This document shows positions 13,401 through 25,157 of a stretch of DNA of 64,000 nt, in pieces. How positions within the stretch are numbered: position 1 is the first letter of the stretch; each line of letters starts with the position of its first letter. Position numbers and translations under genes: made by a program. The notes under the pieces are model-generated. The model made no database searches, was not told the DNA's origin, and saw nothing but the letters and a program-made list of their open reading frames with translations. The stretch covers positions 372,001-436,000 of the forward strand of contig JAIQDT010001663.1 in NCBI GenBank assembly GCA_021521415.1. Reading direction: 5' to 3'. The DNA is from Bidens hawaiensis (lineage: Eukaryota; Streptophyta; Magnoliopsida; Asterales; Asteraceae).

Positions 13401-13588
13401 CGCACACTACTTGGATGCACGGATCCCAAGTGAGCACGAAACCTCGGTTCCCAGCGAGCAAAGTCTGACAATTTCAATAATTTGGGACATTTGTTGTGAC
13501 TTCAAATTTCATTATCCATGGTTAACATTTGTTGCAGTAATATATTCTGAGAGGCTAATGCATAGTAAGACATGTTTTGCGAAGCCAT
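10361..13588 (-). pseudogene. Ty1/copia-type gag with two zinc knuckles, degenerate
   Basis: Nucleocapsid/capsid part of a copia LTR retrotransposon, read on the minus strand. The natural ATG is probably 13588 (MASQNMSYYALASQN...), followed by an in-frame TGA before the capsid region. The capsid (UBN2/gag-polypeptide type) spans about 12518-13477 and includes ARWEPRFRAHL and the ETVEEMINRFSHLI segment. A frameshift near 12530 leads into 11749-12549 with knuckle CYNCGDFGHFAKEC. Stops at about 11749 and 10859 separate further stretches in which the coiled-coil-like region and a second knuckle, CFKCGESSHVFKKC, are visible. Protease, integrase and RT are absent because the element is cut at the satellite junction near 10425. 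The last 20 or so residues (SENKINTLKMKKLKSKMKK) are encoded by satellite sequence. Non-functional. Confidence 0.85.
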
Positions 13589-14286
13589 GATAAAACACTG
13601 GTTAAACTTCAAGGACTAAATTTGTAAAACTGTAAACTTAGACTTACTGTTCACACGAATGTGATCATAGTAACGAATGAGATGATTAACAAATGAACAG
13701 ATATTCGTTAATACCTTAACCTGAGTAACGAATGGAAGATTAACGAATAAAGTATATTCGTTAAATGCGAGTTACTCTAACGAATGAGTGATATTCATTA
13801 AATATTTTAACGAATGAATGGCTTAACGAATGGATCAAATAACGAATGAGTTTTAGCGACTGAGGTATAACGAATGAGTTTTAACGAATCTTCTTGAAAC
13901 GAAAGCGAATGGGTTTAACGAATGAGTAGTTAGATATGAATGAAAGGGGTTAGGTATTAACGAATGTCTTCATCATAACGAATGAGTGTTCAAATCTTCA
14001 TCCAGTCTGAAAACCAATTCAAACACAAATTCGTCCAAATCAAGCTTGAATCACCCTAAACCTTTATTAAACTGTCCCTAAACCAAATCCGAACCTCACT
14101 GAACTCGTCCGAACTCACAAACAACCATCAAACCATTTCGAACTCAAACCATACTATCAATACCTCAATTAACCTCAATTTAATCTCCAATCAAACTTCA
14201 ATTCCGATCAATTCATCATGAATTGAATTCAATACACAATGAATTATACAATTAACATCAAGAGAATCATCGAAGATCAGATCACT
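13589..14286 (-). other. Copia 5' leader rich in the motif AACGAATG
   Basis: This lies between the primer-binding site and the gag start of the minus-strand element. From 13660 to 14000 the plus strand repeats AACGAATG or AACGAAT about a dozen times at irregular spacing of 10-40 bp, with some ATTCGTTA in the other orientation. The rest (14000-14280) is rich in CAAAC/CGAAC and has no long frame. The same octamer recurs inside the LTR. Confidence 0.7.
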
Positions 14287-14299
14287 GACTCTGACACCA
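14287..14299 (-). other. Primer-binding site of the copia element
   Basis: The minus strand reads TGGTGTCAGAGTC, two bases inside the LTR end. It differs by one or two positions from TGGTATCAGAGC, the complement of the initiator tRNA-Met 3' end used by most plant LTR retrotransposons. It fixes the orientation of the element and the inner LTR boundary. Confidence 0.8.
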
Positions 14300-14301
14300 C
14301 T

Positions 14302-14806
14302 TGTGAGAGCATATGACGGATCTAGATCTTGTGATTACATCGATGATCTTGTTGATTATCCATACGATTAGGCTAGTATTACTTTAGTGTGTGTACTGTG
14401 TGTTTTGAGAGAATAAATGGACAGAGTAACGAGAGGATTCAAGGAATAATCATAACTGTTATAGATAGAATAAATTACAGGCGTATATATAGGAAGATGA
14501 CCCTATTCGTTAAACTTAACTTAACTAATTGGTCATTCGTTACAAATACTTTAATGAATAAACATGCTTATTCGTTAATACATTAAGTGATAGCGAATGA
14601 CCCTCATTCGTTATCTCATTCGTTAAACAGGGTTAACGAATGAGCTTACAATTAGATGAATGTGTTACATTCGTTACGGGGTAACGAATGTAACTTACAA
14701 TAGAGCGAATGGCCTTTTTGCCATATTTACATTATAACCCCTATACATTAATCTATTACATTAATAACCCTGATAAAGATCGGGATGTACAAAACATGTA
14801 TTAACA
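14302..14806 (-). mobile_element. 5' LTR of the truncated copia element (505 bp)
   Basis: On the minus strand the LTR starts TGTTAATACATG (14806) and ends CTCTCACA (14302), i.e. TG...CA, with the primer-binding site just beyond the end. The internal part (14490-14715) is again dense in AACGAATG/CATTCGTT. The partner 3' LTR is missing because the element is cut at about 10426. On the other side gypsy gag sequence starts at once (14807), so this copia element apparently inserted into the gypsy gag and took with it, or later lost, everything upstream. Confidence 0.75.
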
Positions 14807-15240
14807 TACCCTTTGGCTTGGGAATGGTTCCATAATCTGCTTAGTAGATGCCCCCAGCATGGTGTGTCCGAATGGCTGTAGTCGAGAAATTCTATAACGG
14901 GCTGACCTTTGAGATGCAGCAGAGATTCAATACGTCAGATGGAGGGGACATGTTAGAGAAGCTGGATATAGATGAGTGCGAGTCGATGTTTGAGAGTTTC
15001 GCCCTAGCCGAGCAGCAGGGGCCGTCCGCCCGAGGTAATTCTAAGACCACCACTTCTTCCGCTCGAGGTGTCCATCAAGTTTCGAATGATACTAGCATCA
15101 CGGCTGCCTTAGAGGCAATTCAGAGGGAATTAAGGACTTGAAGAAGGTTGTTAATAGGTGCGAGATCTGCCGAGGAGGGCACGACACAGTTGATTGTCCA
15201 GTCGATCAGCAGGAGCAGGTGGACTACTTGGGAAATCAGA
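14807..15240 (+). pseudogene. Ty3/gypsy gag fragment with zinc knuckle, frameshifted
   Basis: The 3' part of an Athila/Tat-type gag. Frame 1 from 14816 reads AWEWFHNLLSRCPQHGVSEWL and is then interrupted. The reading continues one frame over as VVEKFYNGLTFEMQQRFNTS (ORF 14848-15141). A second shift near 15130 leads to the nucleocapsid knuckle CEICRGGHDTVDC (15159-15197; CX2CX4HX4C). The 5' half of gag is missing because the copia LTR abuts at 14806. Such WERF...CPHHG/FYNGL motifs are typical of this retrotransposon lineage. Not functional. Confidence 0.85.
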
Positions 15241-15364
15241 ATAGAGGATAGAATGCCTACGGGAACCCCGGATGTAGGAATAGCTCAACTTTGGTTGGAG
15301 GTCGGGAGGTAATGGTCAGGGCTTTCAGCCGAGGCAGGAGCAGAGTCAGGTTAGAGATACAGAG

Positions 15365-17461
15365 GTGGTAGGGAGTTCGAGTGCGGGGAAGAGCAATGGT
15401 ATGGATCCGGATCTTAGGGAGTTTCTAACTAAGCAATCTTCCATGCTTCCTCCACTGACTAGTGTGAAATCCGTTCGTAGTTTTCTAGGGCATGCGGGTT
15501 TTTATCATAGGTTCATTAGAGATTTTTCTAAGATCACCCAGCCCATGACTCGTCTTCTAGAGAAGGACATCACATTCGACTTTGATGCTGATTGTTTGAA
15601 GGTGTTTGAGTTTCTCAAGGGGCAGTTGGTTAATGCCCCTATCTTAGTAGCACCAGACTGGAGCTTACCCTTTGAGCTCATGTGCGACGCTAGTGATTTT
15701 GTAGTTGGGGCTGTTCTAGGTCAGCGGAAGAACAAGCACTTTCATCCTATCTATTACGCGAGTAAGACCCTCAATGATGCTCAGGAGGATTACACGACTA
15801 CCGAGAAGGAGCTTCTAGCAGTGGTCTTCGCGTTCGACAAATTCCGTTCTTATCTTGTGCTGTCCAAAACCATCGTTTATACTGATCATGCGGCATTGCG
15901 ATACCTGTTCGCCAAGAAAGATGCCAAGCCTCGTTTGATACGATGGATTCTCCTGCTTTCCGAGTTCGATATTGAGATTAGAGATAAAAAGGGAGCGGAG
16001 AATGTTGCTGCGGATCACTTGTCACGTTTGGAGGATCCGAAGAGAGAGGAGATTAGAGAGGACACCATCGGGGATAGGTTTCCCCACGAGTTGTTGATGA
16101 TGGTGAGAGTGAGATTAGAGAGAGAGCCAGTTTTATACGTTAGTGCTGAAGAGGAGGGTCTGCCATGGTTCTCCGACATTGCGAATTATTTGGCCGAAGG
16201 AGTGGTGATCAAGGGCATGAGTTATCAGCATAGGAGGAAGTTTTTCGCAGATGCCAGCCACTATATATGGGATGCACCGTATTTATTTCGTGTAGGCGCC
16301 GATAGAGTGTTGAGGAGGTGTATGAGTAGGGAAGAGGGCTGTGAGATTTTTAGACATTGTCATGAGGGTTTGACTGGAGGCCACCATGGTCCGTCTTCCA
16401 CCGCTAGGAAAGTTCTAGATTCCGGCTTTTATTGGCCATCGATTTTTAAAGACTCACACGTGTTTGTCAGACAGTGTGATGCATGTCAGCGCACTGGTAA
16501 CATCTCTTCCCGTAATGAGATGCCCCAAAACCCTATTCAGGTTTGTGAGATTTTTGATGTTTGGGACATTGATTTCATGGGTCCGTTCCCTTCTTCTCGA
16601 GGGAACCGATACATTCTCGTGGCTATCGACTACGTTTCCAAGTGGGTTGAGGCTCAAGCCTTTCCCACTAATGACGCCCGAGTTGTTATGGGATTCTTGA
16701 AGAGGTTGTTCAGTCGGTTTGGTACTTCCAAGGCCTTGATTAGTGATAGGGGCACGCACTTTTGCAATGCCCAGATGGAGAAGACGTTGGCACGGTATGG
16801 GGTCACCCATCGGTTGTCCACCGCCTATCACCCACAGACGAGCGGACAAGTGGAGAACGCAAACCGAGGCGTGAAGCGAATTCTGGAGAAAACCGTCGGC
16901 AAGAACCGAAAGGACTGGTCCGATAAGTTAGATGATGCGCTTTGGGCTTTCCGCACAGCGTTTAAAACACTTATTAGGACGACACCCTTTAAGATGGTTT
17001 ACGGGAAGGTGTGTCATCTACCGGTTGAGTTAGAGCATAGAGCATATTGGGCGTTGAGATCCGTTAATCTAGACCTGACCCAGGCTGCGAAAAACCGGTA
17101 TCTCCAAATTCATGAGTTTGAGGAGCTGGGAGATGAGGCGTATGCGATATCTTGGAGTTATAAATAGCGTATGAAGGCGTTGCATGATCGGAAGTTAAAG
17201 AAGGTGAAAGAGTTTAAGTGTGGAGATCGAGTGTTGGTTTATAATTCCCATCTGAAGTTATTTCCAGGTAAGCTTAGATCGAGATGGGTAGGTCCCTATA
17301 TGGTGAAGGCGGCATTCCCGCACGGTGCGGTTGAGTTAGTTGATCAGGAGGGAAGAGCATGGAAGGTGAACGGCCATAGGTTGAAGCATTATATTGGTGG
17401 GCCGGTTGATTCGGTTGAGGAGGACGTGTTTCTCCTCGACATCCCTAGGTTGATTGATTAA
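15365..17461 (+). pseudogene. Ty3/gypsy pol remnant: RNase H and integrase, RT deleted
   Basis: After a short gag-end stretch, the frame jumps near 15443 straight into the end of RT ([20 protein letters not shown]). Protease and the RT fingers/palm with the catalytic YVDD-type motif are absent. RNase H follows with its acidic residues in [39 protein letters not shown] and [10 protein letters not shown]. Integrase has the HHCC zinc domain ([12 protein letters not shown]...CDAC, about 16357-16485). Its DDE core has Asp in DIDFMGPFP, Asp in ISDRGTHF and Glu in [14 protein letters not shown] at 17165-17167 interrupts the frame; the integrase C-terminal part (GDRVLVYNSHLKLFPGKL) continues in the same frame to 17461. 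The domain order (RH before INT) and motif style point to the non-chromovirus Athila/Tat branch. Non-autonomous at best. Confidence 0.93.
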
Positions 17462-19172
17462 TAGGGACAGGACCTTGGGTGAACACCCGAGTGTAGAGTT
17501 TGTAAATGTTTGTATTTGTTTTCTTTTATTTTTATATTTTGAGTCGGTTTTTAAGTTTTAGAGTCTGTTTGATGTCTGCTTTAGGTGCTTTGAGCTTTGT
17601 TTTGCAGGTTTGGATGCTAACGTTCGCACTCAATCTCCACTCGGACGGGGGCATTCTGAGCTTATTGATTTTAGGAGGGTACCCAAAAGTCGCGGCCGCG
17701 AATGAAATGCTATACGGTCGTTTTATCGGAACTTGACTTACGAAGATCACTGCCATATTACCAGGGGAGTCTGTTCCATTGTCTCTATTTTTTGTTTTAT
17801 TTTATTTCTACTTTATTTTTGTCTTTTCCCGTCTCACATTGAGGGCAATGTGAATTTGAAGTGTGGGGATGGGAAACTGGCGTTTTTTTAGGTAGTTTAA
17901 AAAACAAAAAATATTAAAAATTAAAAAAAAAGAGTATATATTTATATTAAAAAAAAATGTAAAAAAAAAAACAAAAAAAAAATTATTATGTCCCTTGAAT
18001 TATATATTTTGCGATAAAATGGAAAATGATAGAAAAATTGGGGATTGGTTTTTAAAACTACTAATATATATGAGATACAACAAAATAGAAAGCGCACTTA
18101 ATTTGGGATGTGTCGGTAGGCTCAACTAGCCTTGAAAGGTTTCTCCTGATTATTATTAATAAACCTAATAGTCATAAACCTTGTGGGTTCTCATCTTGAG
18201 GGGGGTAGTGAAGCTAAAAATTCAATAAGGCATAGCAAGTATTACCTTAATCTTTAAACCTTGAGGTGGTGAGAATTGCATGCAATTAAATTTAGCACGC
18301 CGCTCTGTTTTATGAAAGTAAATAACGAGTGGTGGCGCCCGGCCATGTTCAAATTTTATACGAGCTTGGAAAATAGTAATATATTTAGGTAAAAGATGCC
18401 TAAGAGCACAAAATTTTGTTGCACGAACGTCAAAGATGTGCAATATTTTTAAAATAAAAGTGAATGAGAAAGTTATGCAAATGCCAAAGAAGCATTCACA
18501 AAAAAAATAAAAATAAAAATAAAAAAAATCAAGTAATAGAAAAAGGAGGCCAAAAGGCACATACTAGACGGGGCCAAGAGCTTACGTGTTACCAAGGGGA
18601 TGGTGACTCTAAGGATACACTATTGGGGCTCGAAAGTTCTTAGTCAATAAATATTTTTAGGAAATACTAAGGGTGGAGGCCTGAGACCGTCATATACTGG
18701 GTTGCAGCTTGGGTGAAACAATGTTGGGCCGAAATCCGATAATATAGTTTTAAGATTAGGAATCGCTCGTACGACCTCATTTGACCATTCATCCATCTAA
18801 ATTCCATCTAAGTGCATTTTCTTCTTACCATTAAAGGGTTTTTAGCTTATGGTGATAGGTTGAACCAGCCTGCTTCAACCCGGTTTTTAATTGTCTTGAT
18901 TATGCTTGAGATGGGGGTATGCAGATCTATAACTCTTTAGGTGTGAGACCCATAGGCTTACTGATATCACTTGAACTTAATCACTGAATATGATGGGGGG
19001 CCTGATAGGTTGGTGGCTGGGTTTAAGTGGACAACAATATCGGCAATCGCGATTTTTGCGTTTATCTGTTATTAATTAAAGTAACCTAAATGTTTTGAAA
19101 ATCAGTTTTCTAATTATGATTCCATTACAAATAGCTTTTTCGGGACGAAAAAGATTTAAGTGTGGGGATATT
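17462..19172 (+). other. Gypsy 3' non-coding region ending in a polypurine tract
   Basis: There is no frame of interest. Two near-identical purine-rich boxes occur: 17858-17876 (gaagtgtggggatgggaaa, preceded by 'attgagggcaatgtgaattt') and 19158-19172 (aagtgtggggatatt). The second lies directly before the 3' LTR and should be the polypurine tract priming plus-strand synthesis. The first is the position where many Athila-type elements also carry a 'tgtgggg' box after the integrase. Long A-runs lie at 17940-17985. Confidence 0.7.
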
Positions 19173-22100
19173 TGATGCGGTCTAAATTATACATATTATT
19201 ATATAAATATTCCCTATTATTAAGTGCTTTTGAGCCAAGCTTTTATTGAATATTATTAATATTTGGTTCATATTTAAGTTTTAAGGTTTCATGAGAAAAT
19301 GAACTAAAAATATTTGCATTAAATTTGTCACACCCCGACCAAAGGTGGCGGAACATGCCGAGGTGTAACGATTGTCCATAAGCACATGACACTAATTAAA
19401 GTGACAGTATTTAATAAACTCATTTCATTTCACAACATCGAAAATGTCACATAACAATTATCCATAAAATAACCATAAACAAGATATCACAAAATATGAC
19501 AAATTTGATATTGTTCATTTTTACTAATATCCTAAGGTCTTTGATGTCGTTTTCTTCACAATCATAAATCAACCAAGATGCAAACCTGCAACATTTCATA
19601 AAATAAAGTTTGTCAACACAAAGGTTGGTGAGCAATTCATAAGTTTAATCATATTAGTATATAATAAAGATAGCCACAAAACTTGCATACGAAACGATAA
19701 ATAAAAGTGGTAATTTGGATAAATGGATATCGCTAAACACATTAGCGACACCTAGCTATAAGGGGATGCCAAATAGTCTACGATAAAGCATTAGCGACAC
19801 CTAGCTAATTTGGATAAAGCATTTTGTTGAATAAGTATGAAATGTCACCCCCAAAATAAAATAAGGAAAATGGGGTATGAAGTACTCACCTTCAAGTAGT
19901 AAACTTGAAAGATGATAATTTGGAGATTTGTCAGAACGACGAGTTTAACGCACAATGCCTATAAAGAAAAGAAGTTTTGGATTTAGAAAGGTTGTCTTGA
20001 AGGTCTTTAAACAAAATAAATGTTGAGAAATGTAAATAATTAAAGTTCAAGGTTTAAAATGTAACTATTTAAGAATTTATAATAATAACCCTTTAAAAAT
20101 GTAAGTTTGCTCAAAACCGGGTTAAAGTATCTAACCTTAATATTTACTCAACCTATGTTAAGTAATAAGGTGGGTAAAATGCAAGAATGCAAATCCCTTT
20201 GGAATAAAGATACTAAAACGGTTTTTTTTATCGAGTGTTCGGGTTGTCGGTTCGGTCTTGATAATTGGTCAAACCCAAAGTCAACTTTCCAAAATATTGA
20301 ATGTTATGAGATAACTCAATAAAATTTAATAAGACTTAACCAAGTATGTAGTTCCATTGTTTTAGAACTAACAACGCACATTAAGCGAGTGTTCGGTTTT
20401 GTCGGTCCAAACTTTGTTATGAGATCAAGTTGGATCCAACATTTCCAAGTACTTAAGAAAATATTTAAAAATCAATTTGTAACTATTTTTAAAGAAATAT
20501 ACAAGTCTTGATGGCTAAAAAAAACACACTTGTGTGTCTTAAGCGAGTAGAATCGGTTTGGTTTCCACATGTCCAACCACTAAAGAACTTGTATAATAAT
20601 GTACAAATAAAAAAAATACTTTAAGATTTACAACCAAAAGTTAACAGTAAAGTCTTTAAACAAAAGTTCGGTTTTCGGTTCGGATCGTGTTTCGGGTTAA
20701 GACCGAGGTAAGATTCTACAAACCCATAACCATAGAATTTGTAAAAATGATTTTAGAAACTTAGATCTAACAATAAGAATGTTTAAACAATTATTTAACA
20801 AAACTAGTAACAAAGTTCGGTTTACGGTTTAGAGCTATTTACGGTTAAACCGAAGCATAGACTCTTAAAAACCCATAACCATGGAACTTGTAAACATGAC
20901 CAACAAACTAAAATAAGCAAGATTAATATGTATGAACAAGTTATATAGATGTATATATATCAAGGACACGAAGTCCTCCATGAAGCCTTGCCTTATGAGG
21001 TCCGAAACCTCACCGACCGGGATCGAAGAAGTAACTACCAAAGGTAAACAAGGGGTGTATATTATATATATGTTGCACAACCATAAACAAGTATTAATAA
21101 GGCTACATAAACTAATTAAGATGAAAGACTAAAAACCTTCAAGAACACTTAAGAAGATAACCTTGAATCTTTGATGTTTGAGAGAGTTTTTTTTTTAGAG
21201 TTGTAGCAAGGGAAATGAAGAGGAAAGGTGGTGTGTATATAGGGTAATGTTGGTGGTCAAATATGGGTGTGAGACACAAGAGTTTTCATGCAAAATGGAT
21301 CAAGATAAAAACACAAAAAAAAAAAAATAATAAAATAAATAAATAAATAAAAATAAAAATAAAGGTAGGATGTTTTCAAGACCCAACAAGTGTGAAACAA
21401 TATTGTAACATAAATCCATCATTTTGATTATAACATAAGCTTCGGTTTACAAATCAGGTCGGTTTACATAATAAACAAATACAAAAACGAATAAAAATAA
21501 GACCCGAAATTGACGAATGTCACAAAATTTAAGACCAATAAGTAACACTTAAATAGTAAATTTAGTGCATATATATTATAACAAAAGAAATGTCACGTGC
21601 ATTAACTTTATACACCAACGTTGACAAATCAATCTAATATTGATTTTGAATTCATATGAATTCATTTTATGCTAACACATAACATCTTTTCATGACAAGG
21701 GTTGGCTGACGAGGAAAACGAAGTAAAAAGAAAAAAAGAAAGAGTAAGAGTTAAAATTGGGCTAGTGGCTATTAGTAAACCCATCAGCCCAAGAATGGGT
21801 CCCTTTGTTGGTTACCACAAGGATGCTAGGTAAACACATATTATAAAAAGATTTTAGCATAGCATTAAGGGGGGAATTGACTGCCGCAAAGAATATTATA
21901 TTTTTTTTAGGAGCTACGATCGTCAAGTATAATTTTCGTGGAGCAGAAGTCAGGAAAAGGAGCCGCCGCATTGAGGATATACACTTTCTTGGAATCATTG
22001 AGTGGGAGTCACGTGGAATTGAAAGTGTTGCAAGAATCACGTTATTATTATTCTGTTTGAAGGCAGTAACAAGTCAAAGGCATCACAAGGGGGTCAAGGC

Positions 22101-23321
22101 ATCATATTTTTCAAAGGAAGCTTATTTATGATTTGAGTTAGGCACTTGGTTTCACACATACTCATTCAACACGGTTCTCTTGGGTTAACTTTATTATTTT
22201 TATGATGAACTCCTTTATTGTATTTATATATTTTATTTTCTTGAGTATGATTATTGGCTAAACCTTTTTAGTTATCTAGGCTTGGATTGATGTTTTGTGA
22301 TTGATTAAGGGTTTAAGGTTTTCGGGAATTGTTTATTGGATTTTGGTTAATTAAAAGTTTCGATCAGATTTATTGGATGTTATTTATGCGTATTTACTTC
22401 TGATTTGCGCTTGAATGAATGTTTCACATGTCACTTGATTGAATGTCTTTCGATTATAGGTGTATGTTAGGGTTGTTTACTGTGTGTTTGCAACTTGTTT
22501 ATGGTTTATTGAGCTCATTCACCATAGAAACTGATTTTTAGCATATTATTAGAAGTTTATATTCTTACTTGCTTAGATATCCGACGGGTGATAAGCTGTC
22601 TGGTTTGTCTTTGTTATTAGGGTTTTAGGTTAAACTGTCTGACAGGAAGTTTGCCTAGTTTTCCTTAGTTTCACTGCTTACCCGTGTCCTTTAGATCGCT
22701 TCTAGACCACCCTATGTACTTAGGTGCATTGAGATAGTGAAACCGACGGGTTAGCTGTTTTTTAGGGTAATTAATCATAATTGGTGAACTGACAGGTTAG
22801 CCAAGAAGCCGGTGTTTTTACATGATCTTTAGGATTTCCTCTTAGGTGACACCTTGAGAGTGATTAGGGATCCATTAGGTTTCCTAGGGTTCATATTTTT
22901 AGATTCCCGGTTCCAATAGCATTTTCCCGTAACCGATAAAATCCCGAGTCGTCACAATTCGGATTCCTTGCCTAGGTAACGCCTTTCTCATTAGTGTTTT
23001 CGTCTAAGTCTTAGAATTTTAAGTTTAATTTATTAGGTTAAATTAGTCTAAGTAATAATTAGTTTTATAATATAAATAAATAAAAATCCAAAAAGAATCT
23101 TTTTTTTATTTATTAGTTTATTTAGCTTTTAGAATCTAAGTTCGTTAATTTAATTAGTGTCTCTAGGGTTCGATATTCCCGGACGTCCCATAGCTATTCT
23201 ACACCCTATAGGTTCACTTGCCTGTTGCTAGTGGTTTGGTTTAGGGTATTCTAGGTTTTTATTACTCGCTGTGCTAGATTGATTTATAGCATTATTTTTA
23301 TATACCACTTTAGGCACATCA
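19173..23321 (+). mobile_element. 3' LTR of the gypsy element, split by an insertion
   Basis: Starts TGATGCGGTC right after the polypurine tract and ends ...GGCACATCA, giving the inverted terminal pair TGATG/CATCA. Removing the insertion at 19326-21524 and its duplicated 5 bp leaves about 1,945 bp, a normal size for this lineage. The right end has the usual features ('tctagggttcgatattcccgg' about 160 bp before the end). No 5' LTR is present in the window, so target duplications cannot be tested. Confidence 0.75.
19326..21524 (-). mobile_element. Solo-LTR-like element S1 (2.2 kb), 5-bp TSD
   Basis: Plus-strand ends are TGTCACACCCCGACC... and ...GAATGTCACA, flanked by the perfect 5-bp duplication aaatt (19321-19325 and 21525-21529). 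TG...CA ends with a 5-bp duplication and no internal coding region are the signature of a solo LTR left by LTR-LTR recombination. The minus strand is taken as the element's own strand, by analogy with the related elements. It interrupts the gypsy 3' LTR. It contains several 'cggttt'-type repeats (20200-20850) and no gene. Confidence 0.75.
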
Positions 23322-23507
23322 ATGGCCTCTGTTCCGACAGTATTTAGCTAAATTTCCTTCTTTTTCTTCATATTTTAGTTCCTTTGCTCGTTTAAGGCCA
23401 AAATCATCCTGGAAAACAAAAGTAAAGCAATAAGTACCGGTTTCAATTATTTTTAAATAAATATATGTAAAATATGGAGTATTTGATGTATAATTTTGTT
23501 TACATCA
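23322..23507. other. Short unassigned stretch between gypsy LTR and satellite
   Basis: About 190 bp of AT-rich DNA with nothing recognisable. It may be what is left of the target region of the gypsy element. Confidence 0.4.
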
Positions 23508-23883
23508 CTGATTCTCTCAACCGACCCCCCAATATATCGATCAATGGTTAAACCTTCGCATTTGCCAATATATCCAATTTATTTGATACAATGTGTATAA
23601 GAATCCATGATTGTGAGAAAAATAATTATAAATAAATATAGATTAGTTGGATTGTTTTTAATTTTTGGGCCTAGTAGGGACTCATGGAATGATTAAGATG
23701 GTAAGTCTCTCATTTTATTTTTCTTTAACACGTAGGGTGTTCATTTCTTCATTTTGGGCTTTCATTTCTTCATTTTAAGAGTGTCTATTTTGTTTTCACT
23801 ATGCGGGGCTAGCAGCCACCGGTAGACTTTTGTTTTCCTTTAACGAGGCTATCATCGACTCGTGGGATGACTAAGAAGCTGAT
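23508..23883 (+). repeat. Satellite block A (one monomer)
   Basis: One full ~371-bp unit, from 'ctgattctctcaacc' to the next 'gaagctgat', where element S2 interrupts it. The last five bases (ctgat) are the S2 target duplication. Confidence 0.9.
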
Positions 23884-25089
23884 TGTCACACCCCATCCTA
23901 AGGCGGAAATGCCGGAGCGTGATCCAATTGCTCACAACTCGAAGATACTATCATAAATAAAAGGTGACAATATCTAATTAATTATTTTATTCACGAATAC
24001 ACACATTATCCAAATACAACAAAACTAATCAAGTAAATAAATATAACAAGCTTAAATCCATACTGCAACTTCAAGCAACCTACATATGTGTAGAAAACAG
24101 AGTTTGTCAACAACACATGTTGAGTGAGTTTATCACCAGTTTTGCAACAAAATAAGGTTAATATAATAAATAAGCAAAACGTAATAAATGCGGTAATGAA
24201 ATCAAACCATAAGCAAATAGATTGTTGATTAAACCATTGCTAAGCGAATCGGGCGCCGGTAAATCAACCATGAGCAAATAAATAGAATAAGACCGTTGCT
24301 AAGCGAATCGGGCGGTGGTCAATAGAATGAGAACCCTCTCCAAGGGGATATGTCAAACGATTGCATACAAAGACAAATAAGCACATAAGTAGATTTGATT
24401 AATCACACACAATTACACGTTTGCTATTTTTGATATGTATGTATATCTAGATATGTATGTATAGTATGATATACGCATATGTCCCCAAAACGTTTGTGAA
24501 AATTGAGTAAAATAGGAGAATGATAAAACTCGCCTGATCGAGTAAGCCAAACGAGAAACAATACGACAAGAAACGATAATCACACTCCTTGAGAATTACC
24601 GACAGGAATCCTAATTGAATATATTATGAGTGAATTATAAATGATATAATGCGTATAACGAATTTAGGATTTCGATGTGGATTGAGTTATAATTGTGATT
24701 TGTACGTTATGGATTGAACGATTGATCTCTACGGATTATTGTTATCGTTTAATTATAAAAATCATTGTTTAACGTATAATCGAACTTACAATTAATTAAT
24801 TTGAATAAATATAAGTTAAGACCTATTATAATAATAATGGTTTAAATATATAATTATAATAAAATTTATATCTTAAAATCGTTAATGAAACCCGATGGTA
24901 AAAACACGTTTTAACATGTTAAATACGTTTATTATGATTTTGTTTAAAATAAATAATACATGTATATATATACACACACATATTTATACATATACATAAT
25001 AAATATGAATAAATTGATAAAAATGTTTTAACAACGATAAGCCTTAATATTAATGTCGGGTTTTTAATAAAATAATGAAGATTTATTAT

Positions 25090-25157
25090 TAATAATATAT
25101 ATGTATATATATATGTGTGTGTGTGTGTGTGTATATGTATATTATTATATATATACA
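25090..25157. repeat. TA/TG microsatellite
   Basis: Alternating TA and TG dinucleotides (about nine TG units in a row near 25116-25132), inside S2 and directly beside the nested element's target site. Confidence 0.9.

Noticed and set aside
13073..13590. Plus-strand frames opposite the copia gag
   Set aside because: Shadows of the minus-strand gag, which has recognisable capsid and zinc-knuckle motifs.
21877..22131. 84-codon frame in the gypsy 3' LTR
   Set aside because: It lies wholly inside the LTR, overlaps an opposite-strand frame of similar length, and has no domain.
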